Positions 49,726-58,305 are shown, numbered from the stretch's first letter. The stretch: DNA of 64,000 nt from JBFXAF01 sp050184585 (GCA_050184585.1 JBFXAF010000001.1:620001-684000); one strand, 5' to 3'. The notes: generated by a model from the letters alone, not told the origin. A program made the numbers and translations.

Positions 49726-51347
49726 GCCTGCTCGACATCAAAGGGCTCAGGGTCGACATCGGAACCACGCCGATCCTCAAGGGCGTGGAGATGACGATAG
49801 CTCCGGGCGAGACCGTGGGGCTCGTCGGCGAATCCGGCTCCGGAAAATCGATGACGGCGCTCACCGTCATGCGGCTCCTGCCCGAAGGCGCCCGCACGAG
49901 CGGACGCGTCACCTTCGACGGCAAGGACATCCTGTCGGCGACGGAGGCGCAGATGTGCGCCCTGCGCGGCGACGACATCGGCATGGTCTTCCAGGAGCCG
50001 ATGACGGCGCTCAACCCGGTCAAGACGATCGGCGAGCAGGTCGCTGAAGGCATACGCTGGCACACCGGCGCCAGCCGACACGAAGCGGAGGACCGGGCGC
50101 GGCGGATACTCGACCGGGTGGGTCTGCCCGAGGCGAAGTTCCCGCTCTCGCGCTACCCCCACGAACTGTCCGGCGGCCAGCGCCAGCGCGTCGTCATCGC
50201 GATCGCCTGCGCGCTCAGGCCGAAGCTGCTGATCGCCGACGAACCGACCACGGCGCTCGACGTGGTGCTGCAGAAGCAGATCCTCGAACTGCTGCGCGAC
50301 CTCGTCGTGGAAGACCGCATGGGGCTGCTTCTCATCAGCCACGATCTCGCGGTCGTGACCGACATGGCCGACCGCGTCGTCATCATGCGCGACGGCGCCG
50401 TGATGGACGAAGGCGAGACTGCCCGCACTCTCTCCGAACAGACGCACCCCTACACGCGACAGCTCGCGCTGGCATCCACCCATGTGCCGCAGCGCGTGCC
50501 CTACCGGGTCAGGTCCGATGGCGGCGGGCCGCTTCTGGAAGTCCGCAACATCGTCAAGGACTATCCCGGCCGCAGGCGGTCGGTGTTCATCCGGGGCGAG
50601 CCGTTTCGCGCCGTCGACGACGTCTCCTTCACGCTTCATCCCGGCCAGTCGACGGCTCTGGTCGGGCGCTCCGGCTGCGGCAAGTCCACCCTGGCGCGCA
50701 TTGTGCTGGCGCTGGATCGTTCGACGGCCGGAGAAATCCGCTTCCTCGGCGAGACGATCACTGGCAAGAGCGAGGCCGCGCTCAAGCTGGCGCGGCGCAA
50801 CATGCAGGTCGTGTTCCAGGATCCCTACGGCTCCTTCGATCCGCGGCACACCGTCGAGCGTCTCGTATCCGAGCCGCTCCACCTCTTGGAAACCAGACCG
50901 TCCAGGGCGCAACGGCTTGAAAGGGTCGCCGCCGCGCTCCATGAAGTCGGGCTCGCCGAGCGCGACATGGACAAGTACCCGCACGAATTCTCGGGCGGCC
51001 AGCGCCAGCGCCTTTCGATCGCCCGCGCCATCATCACGCGGCCGAAGCTCGTCGTGTGCGACGAGCCGGTGTCGGCGCTCGACGTGTCGATCCGCGCCCA
51101 GATCCTGGACCTCTTCGCGGACCTGAACCAGCGGCTCGGGGTGGCCTACCTCTTCATCACCCACGATCTGACGGTGGCCCGCGCGATAACCGACGACGTG
51201 CTGGTCATGCACGAGGGCAAGATCGTCGAGCGGGGCAAGACCGGAGACGTGCTCGACCATCCCCGCTCCGAAGCCGCCAGGGCCCTCGTCGACGCCGCAC
51301 CCGATCTTCAGCGGGCGATCGCGAAGCGGATGCGGGAGCAGGGATAG
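49722..51347 (+). CDS. ABC transporter ATP-binding protein, fused DppD/DppF type
   Basis: A 541-aa protein with two complete ABC domains, equivalent to YejF-type fused DppDF. Walker A motifs are GESGSGKS near residue 40 and GRSGCGKS near 320; signature motifs are LSGGQRQ and FSGGQRQ; both have downstream Walker B (LLIADEPTTALD, VVCDEPVSALD). Translation starts at TTG within a TTGA overlap, with GAGG 8 nt upstream. It completes the importer: binding protein, two permeases, one double ATPase. Confidence 0.93.
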   Translation: MSLLDIKGLRVDIGTTPILKGVEMTIAPGETVGLVGESGSGKSMTALTVMRLLPEGARTSGRVTFDGKDILSATEAQMCALRGDDIGMVFQEPMTALNPVKTIGEQVAEGIRWHTGASRHEAEDRARRILDRVGLPEAKFPLSRYPHELSGGQRQRVVIAIACALRPKLLIADEPTTALDVVLQKQILELLRDLVVEDRMGLLLISHDLAVVTDMADRVVIMRDGAVMDEGETARTLSEQTHPYTRQLALASTHVPQRVPYRVRSDGGGPLLEVRNIVKDYPGRRRSVFIRGEPFRAVDDVSFTLHPGQSTALVGRSGCGKSTLARIVLALDRSTAGEIRFLGETITGKSEAALKLARRNMQVVFQDPYGSFDPRHTVERLVSEPLHLLETRPSRAQRLERVAAALHEVGLAERDMDKYPHEFSGGQRQRLSIARAIITRPKLVVCDEPVSALDVSIRAQILDLFADLNQRLGVAYLFITHDLTVARAITDDVLVMHEGKIVERGKTGDVLDHPRSEAARALVDAAPDLQRAIAKRMREQG

Positions 51348-51368
51348 CCGGTACCCGCCGAGGGACGA

Positions 51369-51803
51369 TCAGGCGGTGCCGGGATGATCGATCGCGTCTT
51401 CAGGCCGCAGGCCGAGCAGGGCCAGCGTCCGCCCCAGCAGCCTCAACTCGCGCTCGGCCAGTTCGGCATCGGCCTTCGCGATCTCGGCCATGTGCACGAC
51501 GAGGAGCCGACGGCGTTCCAGCGAAAGTTCGGCGAACATCGCGACCGCCTGCGAACCCGTGGTCTCGTAGCCGGTCTCGTTGAGGTAGTCGACGACACCC
51601 TCGATGCTTCGTTCGGGAATGCCGAACCCGTCGCGACAGATGCGCCTGAACACGGCCATTTCGGCCGCGCTGGCGTCGCCGTCGGCGAGGATCATGCGGA
51701 ACAGAAGGAGGAGTTCCGCGGTGAGCGCGGGATCGTCGGCCACGCGCCGGATTCCGGGATCGCCGTCGAACAACGTCCTGATCATCGAAATCACGCCAGC
51801 CAT
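51369..51803 (-). CDS. TerB-like domain protein
   Basis: A 144-aa cytosolic protein with a TerB/DjlA-like helical domain: LLLFRMILADGDASAAEMAV, then VVHMAEIAKADAELAERELR with acidic residues that may bind metal. The start is uncertain between 51803 (MAGVISM) and 51785 (MIRTLF). It converges on the ABC ATPase gene. Despite the family name, involvement in tellurite resistance is not implied. Confidence 0.8.
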   Translation of the reverse strand: MAGVISMIRTLFDGDPGIRRVADDPALTAELLLLFRMILADGDASAAEMAVFRRICRDGFGIPERSIEGVVDYLNETGYETTGSQAVAMFAELSLERRRLLVVHMAEIAKADAELAERELRLLGRTLALLGLRPEDAIDHPGTA

Positions 51804-51886
51804 TCGTCCCAGCCCACCACCCTTGTGAACCGACAGTGAGGGCGATTCGTGGCTTGCGCAAGTCGCCGCTCCATGATGGATGCGGC

Positions 51887-52690
51887 ATGAACCGCGGAGT
51901 CGTCGTGTTCGAGCTCGCTCCTGACATCGTGGCACTGCTCGTGCTGGCGGCGTTCGTTGCCGGTTTCGTCGATTCGATTGCCGGGGGCGGCGCGCTGATC
52001 GTCATTCCCGCGCTGCTGATTGCCGGCCTGTCGCCGCTCCAGGCGCTCGGCACCAACAAGCTGCAGGCGATGTTCGGCGTCGGTTCGGCCACCTTCGCCT
52101 ACGCCGCCCGCGGCCATGTCGACCTGCGCGGCCAATTGCCGGCGGCGGCGATGTCGTTCCTCGGCTCGGTGGCGGGCGCGCTCCTGGCGACGGCGCTGCC
52201 TGGCGACTGGCTGCGCGCGGCCATGCCGCTGCTCCTGATCGCGATCGGAACCTATTTCGCGCTTAAGCCAAACCTGGACGATTCCGACCGCGCCCGCCGG
52301 CTGTCGCCGTTTCTCTTCGGCATTACCGTCGTGCCGCTGATCGGCTTCTATGACGGACTGTTCGGACCCGGCGCGGGCTCCTTCTTCATGCTGTCCTACG
52401 TTTCGCTCGCCGGCTTCGGGCTGCTCAAGGCGACCGCCCACACCAAACTGCTCAACTTCGCCTCCAACATCGGCGGCTTCGTCACCTTCGCGCTCGCCGG
52501 GGTCATCCTGTGGAAGGTCGGCATCGTCATGGGTCTGGCCCAGTTCGTCGGCGCCCGGATCGGCGCGGCGCTCGCCATGCGCGTCGGCGCGCGGTTGATC
52601 AAGCCGCTCCTGGTGATCGTCTGCCTGGCGCTGGCGCTCAGGCTCCTGATCGATCCCGCCAACCCGCTGCGCGCGACACTCGGGTTTTGA
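51887..52690 (+). CDS. TSUP family transporter (TauE/SafE)
   Basis: A 267-aa membrane protein with about eight helices in two repeats, FVDSIAGGGALIVIPALLIA and GFYDGLFGPGAGSFFMLSYV being the paired motifs. TSUP proteins export sulfite, sulfoacetate or related anions, or take up other small organics. Substrate cannot be read. Start at the ATG at 51887. Confidence 0.9.
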   Translation: MNRGVVVFELAPDIVALLVLAAFVAGFVDSIAGGGALIVIPALLIAGLSPLQALGTNKLQAMFGVGSATFAYAARGHVDLRGQLPAAAMSFLGSVAGALLATALPGDWLRAAMPLLLIAIGTYFALKPNLDDSDRARRLSPFLFGITVVPLIGFYDGLFGPGAGSFFMLSYVSLAGFGLLKATAHTKLLNFASNIGGFVTFALAGVILWKVGIVMGLAQFVGARIGAALAMRVGARLIKPLLVIVCLALALRLLIDPANPLRATLGF

Positions 52691-52730
52691 GGCGCTTCCT
52701 CGACGGCCGAAACCGCCCTATCCTTGGTGA

Positions 52731-53558
52731 ATGGCATCCGAACGGGTCCCTCCATCCGACCACGAGACCGACGCAGGCGTTTTCTTCGCACGCCGGCCCG
52801 AACCGCTGCTCGCGCCCTGGGTCGAACGCATCCTCGGCTACGAGGAACGGGGAAGCGGACTCGACGGCTCGACGGAGGCGGCGTCCTTCGTCGTTCCGCT
52901 GGTCATCGGCTTCGGAGAGGATTTCCGCATCGGCCTGGCGCGGACGCCGACGGTGGACGACCGCCACGGCAGCTTCGCCTCCGGTCTCTATCCCGGCCCG
53001 GTCGTCATTTCGTCCACCGGGCGGGCGGCCTGTGTCCAGATCGATTTCACGCCACTCGGCGCGCAGCGCTTCTTCCGCGTATCGATGCCGGATATGGCCG
53101 GGCGGTTGGTGCATCTCGCCGACCTTGATGACCGCGGCGTTGCCGACCTGAAATCTCAGTTGGGCGATACTGCCGCCTGGACCGATCGCCTGGACCACGT
53201 CGAATCGTTCCTGATGCATCGGCTGGCTGCGATCGAAACCCGCCAGGACGAACTCGCCTGGGCCTATGCGACGATCCGTGCCTCGGGCGGCAGCGCACGC
53301 ATCGAGCATCTCGCGACACGCATCGGCTGGAGCCGAAAGCATTTTTCGCGACGCTTCACCGAAAGCTTCGGCCTCAGACCGAAGACGGTCGCGCGCATGG
53401 CCCGTTTTCATGCGGCCCTCGGCATGGTAGGCGGGCCTGACGTCGACTGGGCCGACATCGCCTTCGCATGCGGCTATGCGGACCAGTCGCACCTGACGCG
53501 CGACTTCGCCGAGTTTGCCGGCCTGCCACCTGCCCGCTGGCTGGCGCGCGCGGCCTGA
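52731..53558 (+). CDS. AraC family transcriptional regulator
   Basis: A 275-aa regulator with an N-terminal sensing region (DUF6597-like) and a C-terminal double helix-turn-helix: RIEHLATRIGWSRKHFSRRF and WADIAFACGYADQSHLTRDF. It lies 65 nt before a VOC-family gene on the same strand, a pairing found often for this type, so it likely controls that gene or itself. The inducer is unknown. Confidence 0.9.
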   Translation: MASERVPPSDHETDAGVFFARRPEPLLAPWVERILGYEERGSGLDGSTEAASFVVPLVIGFGEDFRIGLARTPTVDDRHGSFASGLYPGPVVISSTGRAACVQIDFTPLGAQRFFRVSMPDMAGRLVHLADLDDRGVADLKSQLGDTAAWTDRLDHVESFLMHRLAAIETRQDELAWAYATIRASGGSARIEHLATRIGWSRKHFSRRFTESFGLRPKTVARMARFHAALGMVGGPDVDWADIAFACGYADQSHLTRDFAEFAGLPPARWLARAA

Positions 53559-53623
53559 CATTTCTTCAAGATTTCGCGGAATGGTGGCCTTAGAAATGCG
53601 GTTTACCTGCACGGGAGATCGTC

Positions 53624-54040
53624 ATGACCGCCATCGAACCGCCCCGCATCTATCCCACGTTCCGCTATCGCAATGCAGCCGCGATCATCGACTGGCTCGA
53701 AGGCGTCTTCGGCTTCAGGACCCGCGTCCGCTACATGAACGGAGATGCCGTCGCTCACGCCGAACTTGCCCTCGGCTCCTCCCTCATCATGGTTGGCTCA
53801 GTCCGCGACGATGCATACGGGGCGATGGTCGGCGCGCCGGGCGACAATGGCGGCAAGTCCGTCTACATCGCCGTCGACGATGCCGATGTCGTGTACGCGC
53901 GGGCAAAAGCTGCTGGCGCGCGGATTCTGGAAGAACTTCACGACAAGGACTATGGCAGCCGCGACTTCATCTGCGCCGACCCGGAGGGCGTCGTCTGGTC
54001 CGTCGGCACCTACTGGCCGAAGGCTTTCGACCCCGCTTGA
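53624..54040 (+). CDS. VOC family protein
   Basis: A 138-aa glyoxalase/bleomycin-resistance-fold protein. YPTFRYRNAAAIIDWLEGVF is the typical first betaalphabetabetabeta start and DFICADPEGVVWSVGTYWPK the end of the second. It may act in detoxification or as a binding protein; catalytic metal residues are not fully conserved. Located after the AraC regulator. Confidence 0.88.
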   Translation: MTAIEPPRIYPTFRYRNAAAIIDWLEGVFGFRTRVRYMNGDAVAHAELALGSSLIMVGSVRDDAYGAMVGAPGDNGGKSVYIAVDDADVVYARAKAAGARILEELHDKDYGSRDFICADPEGVVWSVGTYWPKAFDPA

Positions 54041-54044
54041 ACCC

Positions 54045-55514
54045 TTACCGCGCCGCCGCGAAGATCGCATCGCAGTCGGCGTGACGTTCAAGGTGATCGG
54101 CAAGCCCGTCGAGGACCGTCTCCACCCGGCTCCGGTGAGCGATGCCCTCCGTCTTGAGGCCAAGCTTGGCAAGGAAATCGGCTCGGAATGCATCGGAGCC
54201 AAACAGCCCATGCAGATAGGTGCCGAACACCTTGCCGTCCTTCGAGACTGCGCCGTCCGGAGCGTTGCCGAACAGCGCGAACGGCCGCGCGCAATCCGGA
54301 CCCGCCGTGCGGCCGAGGTGTATCTCGTAGCCTTCGAGCAAAATGTCCCCCACGATGGTTCGGGCAAGGGTTTCGCGCACCACCTTTTCCGGCTCCATGA
54401 CCGTCTCGACGTCGAGCAGGCCGAGTCCCTGCGCTTCGCGCACCGACCCCTCGATCCCGTCCGGATCGCGCACCACCCTGCCCAGCATCTGGAAGCCCCC
54501 GCAGATGCCGACGACCCAGCCCCCGCGCGCCCGGTGTTCGGCGAGATCGAGGTCCCAGCCGTTCTCGCGGAACATGAGCAGATCGCCGATGGTCGACTTC
54601 GAGCCCGGAATCACGACCATCTGCGCATCCGCCGGCAGCTTCCTGCCGGGCGGGACGAATTCGACGGTCACGCCGGGTTCGGCGGCGAGCGGATCCAGGT
54701 CGTCGAAATTGGCGATGCGCGACAGCATCGGCACCGCCACCTTCAGCACCGCCTTCGCACCGAGGACTTCGCGCTCCAGCCTGACGGAGTCCTCCGACGG
54801 CAGCAGCGCGATGTCCTTGAACCAGGGCACGACGCCGAAGCAGCGCCAGCCGGTGAAACGACCGACCGCCGCGACGCCATCCTCGAACAGTGTGGGGTCG
54901 CCGCGGAACTTGTTGACCAGATAGCCCACGACCATCGCCCGGTCCTCCCGCGGCAAGACGAGATGCGTGCCCGCGAGCGCCGCGATCACCCCTCCCCGGT
55001 CGATATCGCCGACCAGCACCACCGGCACGTCGGCGCGCGTGGCGAAGCCCATGTTTGCGATGTCGTTGGCGCGCAGGTTGATCTCGGCGGGCGAACCCGC
55101 GCCTTCGACGATCACGAGGTCGGTATCCTCGCGCACTTTGCCCCAGCTCTCGAAGACGGCGTCCGCCAGGCGCGCCTTCATCGTCTGATAGTCGCGCGCC
55201 CTCGCCTCGCCAGACACCCTTCCCTGAACGATCACCTGCGACCCGGTGTCGGTCTGCGGCTTGAGCAGCACCGGATTCATGTGCACCGTCGGCCGCACCC
55301 CGCAGGCCAATGCCTGAAGCCATTGGCCGCGGCCGATCTCGCCCTTCTCACTCCTGCCCGGAATGTCGGCGACTGAGGCGTTGTTCGACATGTTCTGAGG
55401 CTTGAAGGGCCTGACCGACAAGCCGCGCCGCGCCGCGAGGCGGCACAGCCCCGCGACGAGCACCGTCTTGCCGACGTCGGAGCCGGTGCCCTGGAGCATG
55501 ATCGCGCGTGTCAA
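54045..55514 (-). CDS. cobQ: Cobyric acid synthase
   Basis: Amidates four side chains of adenosylcobyrinic a,c-diamide with glutamine and ATP in cobalamin synthesis. It is 489 aa: an N-terminal P-loop-like MLQGTGSDVGKT, KPQNMSNNA, and a C-terminal class I glutaminase domain with the nucleophile Cys in WVVGICGGFQMLG. The family start MTRAIMLQG requires the TTG at 55514, which has GAGGG 6 nt upstream; the frame is otherwise open to 55712. No other cobalamin gene is nearby. It converges on the VOC gene with 4 nt between stops. Confidence 0.95.
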   Translation of the reverse strand: MTRAIMLQGTGSDVGKTVLVAGLCRLAARRGLSVRPFKPQNMSNNASVADIPGRSEKGEIGRGQWLQALACGVRPTVHMNPVLLKPQTDTGSQVIVQGRVSGEARARDYQTMKARLADAVFESWGKVREDTDLVIVEGAGSPAEINLRANDIANMGFATRADVPVVLVGDIDRGGVIAALAGTHLVLPREDRAMVVGYLVNKFRGDPTLFEDGVAAVGRFTGWRCFGVVPWFKDIALLPSEDSVRLEREVLGAKAVLKVAVPMLSRIANFDDLDPLAAEPGVTVEFVPPGRKLPADAQMVVIPGSKSTIGDLLMFRENGWDLDLAEHRARGGWVVGICGGFQMLGRVVRDPDGIEGSVREAQGLGLLDVETVMEPEKVVRETLARTIVGDILLEGYEIHLGRTAGPDCARPFALFGNAPDGAVSKDGKVFGTYLHGLFGSDAFRADFLAKLGLKTEGIAHRSRVETVLDGLADHLERHADCDAIFAAAR

Positions 55515-55687
55515 GCCGCGCCCTCGAACGGCGCCGGTGGAGTGGGGCTCTGGACGCAATAAGCGGTCACGTCTCTTCCAGTTCGCGCGTTGACGCACAA
55601 CCGTTGCGCCCGCCTGTCGGGTTGCACGGTCGCGGCAAAGGTCTAGATTGAACCCCGGCAAATGCCAACAACGTCCGGGAGGCCCTT

Positions 55688-56866
55688 GTGGACGCTGTGG
55701 TTGACGCGCCATTCGCGCAGTTCGATCTCAATGACGACCAGCGCGCCATCCAGGAGATGGCGCGTTCCTTCGCCGCCGAGCGCGTCGCGCCGCAGGCGCT
55801 CGAATGGGACAGGGTTCGCCGCTTTCCCGATGACGTGATCCGCGAGACCGGGCCGCTCGGCTTCGGCGGCATCTATGTCAGGGACGATGTCGGAGGATCG
55901 GCGCTCGGCCGGCTCGACGCCGTGCTGATCTTCGAGGCGCTGTCGGCCGCCTGCCCGGCCTTCGCCTCGTTCATCTCGATCCACAACATGGCGGCGTGGA
56001 TGGTCGATACCTTCGGCTCCGAGGAGCAGCGGCGGCGTATCCTGCCGAAGCTCACGTCGATGGAACTGCTGGCCAGTTACTGCCTGACCGAACCCGCCTC
56101 CGGTTCCGACGCCGCGGCGCTCAGGACCCGGGCCGTGCGCTCGGGCGGCAACGGCAGCGACTACATCGTCAACGGCACCAAGCAGTTCATCTCGGGCGCC
56201 GGCGATTCCGACGTCTATGTCACCATGGTCCGCACCGGCGAGGACGGACCGAAGGGCATATCGACGCTCGTCGTGCCGAAGGACGCACCCGGCCTCTCCT
56301 TCGGCGCGGTCGAGAACAAGATGGGCTGGCACATGCAGTCGACGCGCCAGGTCATCTTCGAAGACTGCAAGGTGCCGGCGGAAAACCTGCTCACAGGCGA
56401 AGGCGCGGGCTTCCGCATCGCCATGGCCGGTCTCGACGGGGGCCGCCTGAACATCGCCGCATGCTCGCTGGGCGGCGCGCAGTCAGCGCTCGACAAGGCG
56501 CTCGCCTACGCCGGCGAGCGCAAGGCGTTCGGCCAGACGATCGATCGCTTCCAGGCGCTCCAGTTCAAGCTCGCCGACATGGAGACCGATCTCCAGGCAT
56601 CGCGCATGCTGCTCTACACCGCCGCGTCCCGCCTCGATCGCAAGGCCCACGATGCGTCCAAGTGGTCGGCGATGGCCAAGCGCTTCGTCACGGACACGGG
56701 GTCGTCGGTCGCCAACGACGCGCTCCAGGTGTTCGGCGGCTACGGCTATCTGCACGACTACGGCGTCGAGAAGCTGGTGCGGGACCTGCGCGTCCACCAG
56801 ATTCTCGAAGGCACAAACGAGATCATGCGCGTCATCATCGCGCGGCATTTAGTCGGAAGGCAGTAG
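55688..56866 (+). CDS. Isobutyryl-CoA dehydrogenase-like acyl-CoA dehydrogenase
   Basis: A 392-aa FAD enzyme of valine degradation, oxidising isobutyryl-CoA to methacrylyl-CoA. YCLTEPASGSDAAALRT, GGYGYLHDYGVEKLVRDLRV and the catalytic Glu at about 374 in ILEGTNE are present. It starts at GTG. The last sense codon CAG and the stop TAG are contained in the first copy of an 8-bp repeat. mmsB follows, with a foreign-looking four-helix-bundle gene between them. Substrate is inferred from family resemblance and from mmsB. Confidence 0.9.
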   Translation: MDAVVDAPFAQFDLNDDQRAIQEMARSFAAERVAPQALEWDRVRRFPDDVIRETGPLGFGGIYVRDDVGGSALGRLDAVLIFEALSAACPAFASFISIHNMAAWMVDTFGSEEQRRRILPKLTSMELLASYCLTEPASGSDAAALRTRAVRSGGNGSDYIVNGTKQFISGAGDSDVYVTMVRTGEDGPKGISTLVVPKDAPGLSFGAVENKMGWHMQSTRQVIFEDCKVPAENLLTGEGAGFRIAMAGLDGGRLNIAACSLGGAQSALDKALAYAGERKAFGQTIDRFQALQFKLADMETDLQASRMLLYTAASRLDRKAHDASKWSAMAKRFVTDTGSSVANDALQVFGGYGYLHDYGVEKLVRDLRVHQILEGTNEIMRVIIARHLVGRQ

Positions 56867-56890
56867 GGCAGTAGGGCAGTAGGGCAGTAG
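56859..56890. repeat. Left octamer array (4 x GGCAGTAG)
   Basis: Four perfect, contiguous copies of GGCAGTAG. The first copy contains the last codon and stop of the upstream acyl-CoA dehydrogenase. The right array (57269-57332) is the reverse complement, so the two form inverted termini around the four-helix-bundle gene. Confidence 0.97.
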
Positions 56891-56897
56891 GAAAAGG

Positions 56898-57266
56898 ATG
56901 CCCGGAAAGATCGATTCGCACCGGGATCTTCTTGTCTGGCAGCAGGCAATGGACCTTGCAGTTGAGGTTTACGAAGCAACTCGGTCGTGGCCGAAGGAAG
57001 AGCTTTATGGTCTCAAAAGTCAGGTCCGTCGCTCTGCATCCTCCGTCCCTGCCAACATCGCCGAAGGGTATGGCCGGGAAAACCGTGGCTCGTATCAGCA
57101 GTTCCTGAAGATCGCCCAAGGCTCGCTGAAGGAACTGGAAACTCATCTATTGATTTCGCAGAGGGTCGGCATCGGGTCGAACGAGACTGTGAAGCGGTTG
57201 CTCGCAAGCAGCGAAAGCGTCGGGACCTTGCTGCGGCTACTGATCCGGAAGCTCTCAGATACCTAA
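56898..57266 (+). CDS. Four-helix bundle protein (23S rRNA IVP/S23 family)
   Basis: A 122-aa helical protein of the family known from intervening sequences in 23S rRNA genes and as the Avd-like accessory of diversity-generating retroelements. Conserved features: DSHRDLLVWQQAMDLAVEVY, WPKEELYGLKSQVRRSASSV and PANIAEGYGRENRGSYQQFL. Here it is not in an rRNA gene and no reverse transcriptase is near. The ATG lies just 7 nt after the left array with an adjoining AAAAGG. The molecular role of stand-alone copies is not known. Confidence 0.93.
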   Translation: MPGKIDSHRDLLVWQQAMDLAVEVYEATRSWPKEELYGLKSQVRRSASSVPANIAEGYGRENRGSYQQFLKIAQGSLKELETHLLISQRVGIGSNETVKRLLASSESVGTLLRLLIRKLSDT

Positions 57267-57268
57267 CC

Positions 57269-57332
57269 CTACTGCCCTACTGCCCTACTGCCCTACTGCC
57301 CTACTGCCCTACTGCCCTACTGCCCTATTTCC
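57269..57332. repeat. Right octamer array (7 x CTACTGCC plus a degenerate copy)
   Basis: Seven perfect contiguous copies of CTACTGCC from 57269 to 57324, then CTATTTCC (57325-57332). They begin 2 nt after the stop of the four-helix-bundle gene and are the reverse complement of the left array. Confidence 0.97.
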
Positions 57333-57354
57333 CTAGATCGGAGGATCGCCAGCA

Positions 57355-58239
57355 ATGACCACCATCGCCTTCATCGGCCTCGGCAACATGGGCAACCCCA
57401 TGGCCGCCAACCTCGTCAAGGCGGGTCATGCGGTGCACGGCTTCGACCTCGTGCCGGAAAATCTGAAGGTCGCGAAGGACAACGGCGTCACGGTGATGGC
57501 CAATGCGCCCGCCGCCGTGAAGGACGCCGAGGTGGTCATCACCATGCTGCCGGCCGGCAAGCATGTGCTTTCGGTCTGGGAGGACATCGCAGGGAAGACC
57601 GCGAAGGGCGCGCTGCTGGTCGATTGCTCGACCATCGACGTCGAGTCCTCGCGCAAGGCGCACGCGATTGCCGCCGAGCACGGGCTCGCCTCCATCGACG
57701 CACCGGTCTCGGGCGGCACCGGAGGCGCGACGGCCGGCACGCTGACATTCATGACAGGCGGGTCGAAGGAAGCCTTCGCCCGGGCCGAGCCAATCCTGAA
57801 GCCGATGGCCGGCCGCATCGTGCATTGCGGCGACGCCGGGTCCGGACAGGCCGCGAAGATCTGCAACAACATGATCCTCGGCATTTCCATGATCGGAGTC
57901 GGCGAGGCCTTCGTGCTGGCCGAGAAGCTCGGACTCTCGCACCAGGCGCTGTTCGATGTCGCATCGACCTCGTCTGGCCAGTGCTGGTCGCTGACGACCT
58001 ATTGTCCCGTTCCCGGCCCGGTGCCGAATTCGCCGGCCAACCGCGATTACAAGCCCGGCTTCGCCGCGGCGCTCATGCTCAAGGACCTGAAGCTTTCCCA
58101 GGAAGCCGCGCAGGCGGCCGGCGCGGTCACCCCGCTCGGCGCCGAGGCCACCCAGCTCTACGCACTGTTCGACGCCATGGGGCATGGTGGCGCGGACTTC
58201 TCCGGAATCATCCGCTTCCTAAGGGGCGACGTGGCGTAA
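57355..58239 (+). CDS. mmsB: 3-hydroxyisobutyrate dehydrogenase
   Basis: NAD-dependent enzyme of valine degradation that oxidises 3-hydroxyisobutyrate to methylmalonate semialdehyde. It is 294 aa: dinucleotide-binding FIGLGNMGNPMAANLVKAGH, APVSGGTGGATAGTLTFMTG, and GSGQAAKICNNMILG with the catalytic Lys. GGAGG precedes the ATG. It was probably in one operon with the upstream acyl-CoA dehydrogenase before the insertion. Confidence 0.95.
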   Translation: MTTIAFIGLGNMGNPMAANLVKAGHAVHGFDLVPENLKVAKDNGVTVMANAPAAVKDAEVVITMLPAGKHVLSVWEDIAGKTAKGALLVDCSTIDVESSRKAHAIAAEHGLASIDAPVSGGTGGATAGTLTFMTGGSKEAFARAEPILKPMAGRIVHCGDAGSGQAAKICNNMILGISMIGVGEAFVLAEKLGLSHQALFDVASTSSGQCWSLTTYCPVPGPVPNSPANRDYKPGFAAALMLKDLKLSQEAAQAAGAVTPLGAEATQLYALFDAMGHGGADFSGIIRFLRGDVA

Positions 58240-58288
58240 GGTTCGGTGTCGGCCAAGCCGGCCCGTTTTTCGCCGGATTCATCCTTGC

Positions 58289-58305
58289 TTAAGCTCTCGC
58301 TAACC
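58289..58305. promoter_or_regulatory. CtrA-box-like sequence
   Basis: TTAA-N7-CTAACC, one mismatch from the CtrA consensus TTAA-N7-TTAAC. It lies after mmsB and about 150 nt before a terminator with no gene between, see findings. Binding by CtrA is inference. Confidence 0.35.

Larger units (their letters stand above)
56859..57332. mobile_element. Putative mini-element: four-helix-bundle gene between inverted octamer arrays
   Basis: A 474-bp unit containing one short gene between a 4-copy array of GGCAGTAG and a 7-copy (plus one degenerate) array of CTACTGCC, its reverse complement. It sits between two valine-catabolism genes that would otherwise be adjacent; the mmsB ribosome site (GGAGG) lies just outside. 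No transposase, integrase or target duplication is visible. Mobility is inferred from this architecture. Confidence 0.55.

Noticed and set aside
56898..57266. Four-helix-bundle gene as an intervening sequence inside a 23S rRNA gene
   Set aside because: No rRNA sequence flanks it; it lies between two protein-coding genes.
56898..57266. Four-helix-bundle gene as the accessory of a diversity-generating retroelement
   Set aside because: No reverse transcriptase, template repeat or variable target gene is seen within the window.
56859..57332. Octamer arrays as a CRISPR array
   Set aside because: Units are 8 bp and contiguous with no spacers, and no cas gene is present.
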